DNA of 6,801 bases from Verrucomicrobiales bacterium (lineage in GTDB: Bacteria > Verrucomicrobiota > Verrucomicrobiia > Limisphaerales > UBA1100). The notes under the pieces were generated by a model. The model did not search any database, was not told the DNA's origin, and worked only from the letters and a program-made list of their open reading frames with translations. The position numbers were made by a program, and so were the translations under genes. How positions within the stretch are numbered: position 1 is the first letter of the stretch; every line of letters starts with the position of its first letter. Shown here in pieces: positions 6,314 to 6,801 of this stretch. The stretch is from positions 10,559-17,359 of the forward strand of contig PBFV01000031.1 in the NCBI GenBank assembly GCA_002718935.1. The letters are read 5' to 3'.

Positions 6314-6801
6314 ATGGCTGAAAACGAAACGACCATTACAGAAGAAACGCAAACCCCACCCACGGATGACTTTGTGGAAGAGGTTGTGCAGGTGCGCGGC
6401 TTAGAGAAAGTGTTCCGTGATTTCTGGGGTCGGGATAAAGCTAAGGCGGTGAATGGTGTGGAGTTTGAGGTGCGTAAGGGGGAGGTGTTTGGCCTTTTGG
6501 GACCGAATGGTTCAGGTAAGTCAACGACTATTAAGCTATTACTGGGATTGCTGCGCCCCACCAAGGGTTTCATCAAGATATTTGACCGTGATCCTGATGA
6601 TGTCCGCACCAAGGAACGTATCGGTTATCTTCCAGAAGAATCGTACCTTTACAAGTACCTCGATTCAGGTGAGACACTCGATTTTTTTGGTGGGCTTTTT
6701 GCGCTAGACCCGAAGGAAAAGAAATTACGCGAAAAACAGCTGCTGGACATGGTTGGCCTGAGCGGTGTGCAACTGAGGACGGTTGGTGAGTTTTCCAAAG
6801 G
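6314..6801 (+). CDS. ABC transporter ATP-binding protein, ABC-2 exporter type (3' end outside window)
   Basis: The frame opens at ATG 6314, five bases after the ATPase stop, and runs off the window end: 162 complete codons. After a 25-residue acidic N-terminus come VQVRGLEKVF (25-34), the A-loop region, and the Walker A motif GPNGSGKST (63-71). The Q-loop region reads IGYLPEE (103-109), with Glu where many ABC ATPases have Gln; this IGYLPEE form is common in ABC-2 type ATPases. The last visible residues, EFSKG, are the start of the ABC signature in its F-S-K-G form. Walker B and the H-loop lie beyond the window. It would energise an ABC-2 permease, possibly the one whose tail opens the window or another downstream. 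An ATG at 6309 in another frame stops after about 30 codons, so 6314 is the chosen start. The substrate cannot be told. Confidence 0.92.
   Translation, partial: MAENETTITEETQTPPTDDFVEEVVQVRGLEKVFRDFWGRDKAKAVNGVEFEVRKGEVFGLLGPNGSGKSTTIKLLLGLLRPTKGFIKIFDRDPDDVRTKERIGYLPEESYLYKYLDSGETLDFFGGLFALDPKEKKLREKQLLDMVGLSGVQLRTVGEFSK

Noticed and set aside
5876..6352. 158-codon minus-strand frame across the ATPase 3' end and its junction with the ABC ATPase
   Set aside because: It overlaps GDGVND and the last two helices on the plus strand. Its Ser/Arg/Ile-rich translation has no domain features.
6309..6404. ATG immediately after the ATPase stop as an alternative start for the ABC ATPase
   Set aside because: That frame reaches a stop after about 30 codons. 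The ATG five bases later opens the frame with the ABC motifs.
6187..6612. 141-codon minus-strand frame opposite the start of the ABC ATPase gene
   Set aside because: The plus strand contains the Walker A motif in a clean frame starting at 6314. The antisense frame has no recognisable motif.
6453..6707. 84-codon plus-strand frame inside the ABC ATPase region
   Set aside because: It is out of frame with the Walker A and signature motifs, and the translation is Trp/Arg/Cys-rich without features.

Overview
The window is one densely packed plus-strand gene run that is cut at both ends. In order it holds: the C-terminal tail of a membrane protein, probably an ABC-2 type permease (1-144); a 666-residue SPFH/HflK-like protein with an unusually large polytopic N-terminus (146-2146); a 318-residue HflC-like SPFH protein (2149-3105); a third, divergent HflK-like SPFH protein of 366 residues (3110-4210); a 697-residue P-type ATPase built like a P1B heavy-metal pump but without the usual metal ligands (4215-6308); and the first 162 codons of an ABC transporter ATPase (6314 to the window end). 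The gaps between genes are 1, 2, 4, 4 and 5 bases. There is no room for internal promoters or terminators, so this is almost certainly one transcript with coupled translation. No RNA genes, CRISPR arrays, mobile elements or non-coding stretches over 300 bases were seen.

How the genes may fit together: SPFH proteins of the HflK/HflC type build large oligomeric cages in the inner membrane that enclose or organise other membrane proteins; in E. coli the client is the FtsH protease. Here three SPFH paralogues sit directly upstream of a P-type ATPase, with no FtsH in view. All three show the same order of elements: membrane helix, E/D-containing strand, G-x-x-(F/L)-x-(L/P) followed by a WPF or YPL motif, then a conserved (Y/F)-x-(V/I) strand. 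My main inference is a hetero-oligomeric SPFH assembly whose client is the P-type ATPase and perhaps the ABC-2 exporter, whose apparent permease and ATPase genes bracket the SPFH/ATPase block. This is inferred from gene order and is not shown by the sequence itself.

The P-type ATPase keeps every catalytic motif (TGES, DKTGT, SNHP, GxG, GDGVND) and the eight-helix P1B layout. The CPC/SPC motif is replaced by SPV, and the lysine and aspartate positions used by ZntA-type zinc pumps are V and N. Its ion is therefore unknown, or its role may not be metal export. It has no N-terminal metal-binding domain; both ends are highly acidic tails.

Organism: base composition is moderate (near 50% GC by eye), every start is ATG, and none of the starts has a good Shine-Dalgarno sequence. 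Polytopic HflK-like proteins beside P-type ATPases and ABC-2 genes fit my recollection of Planctomycetes/Verrucomicrobia/Lentisphaerae-group genomes. I hold that assignment only weakly. Nothing suggests recent transfer or a mobile island.
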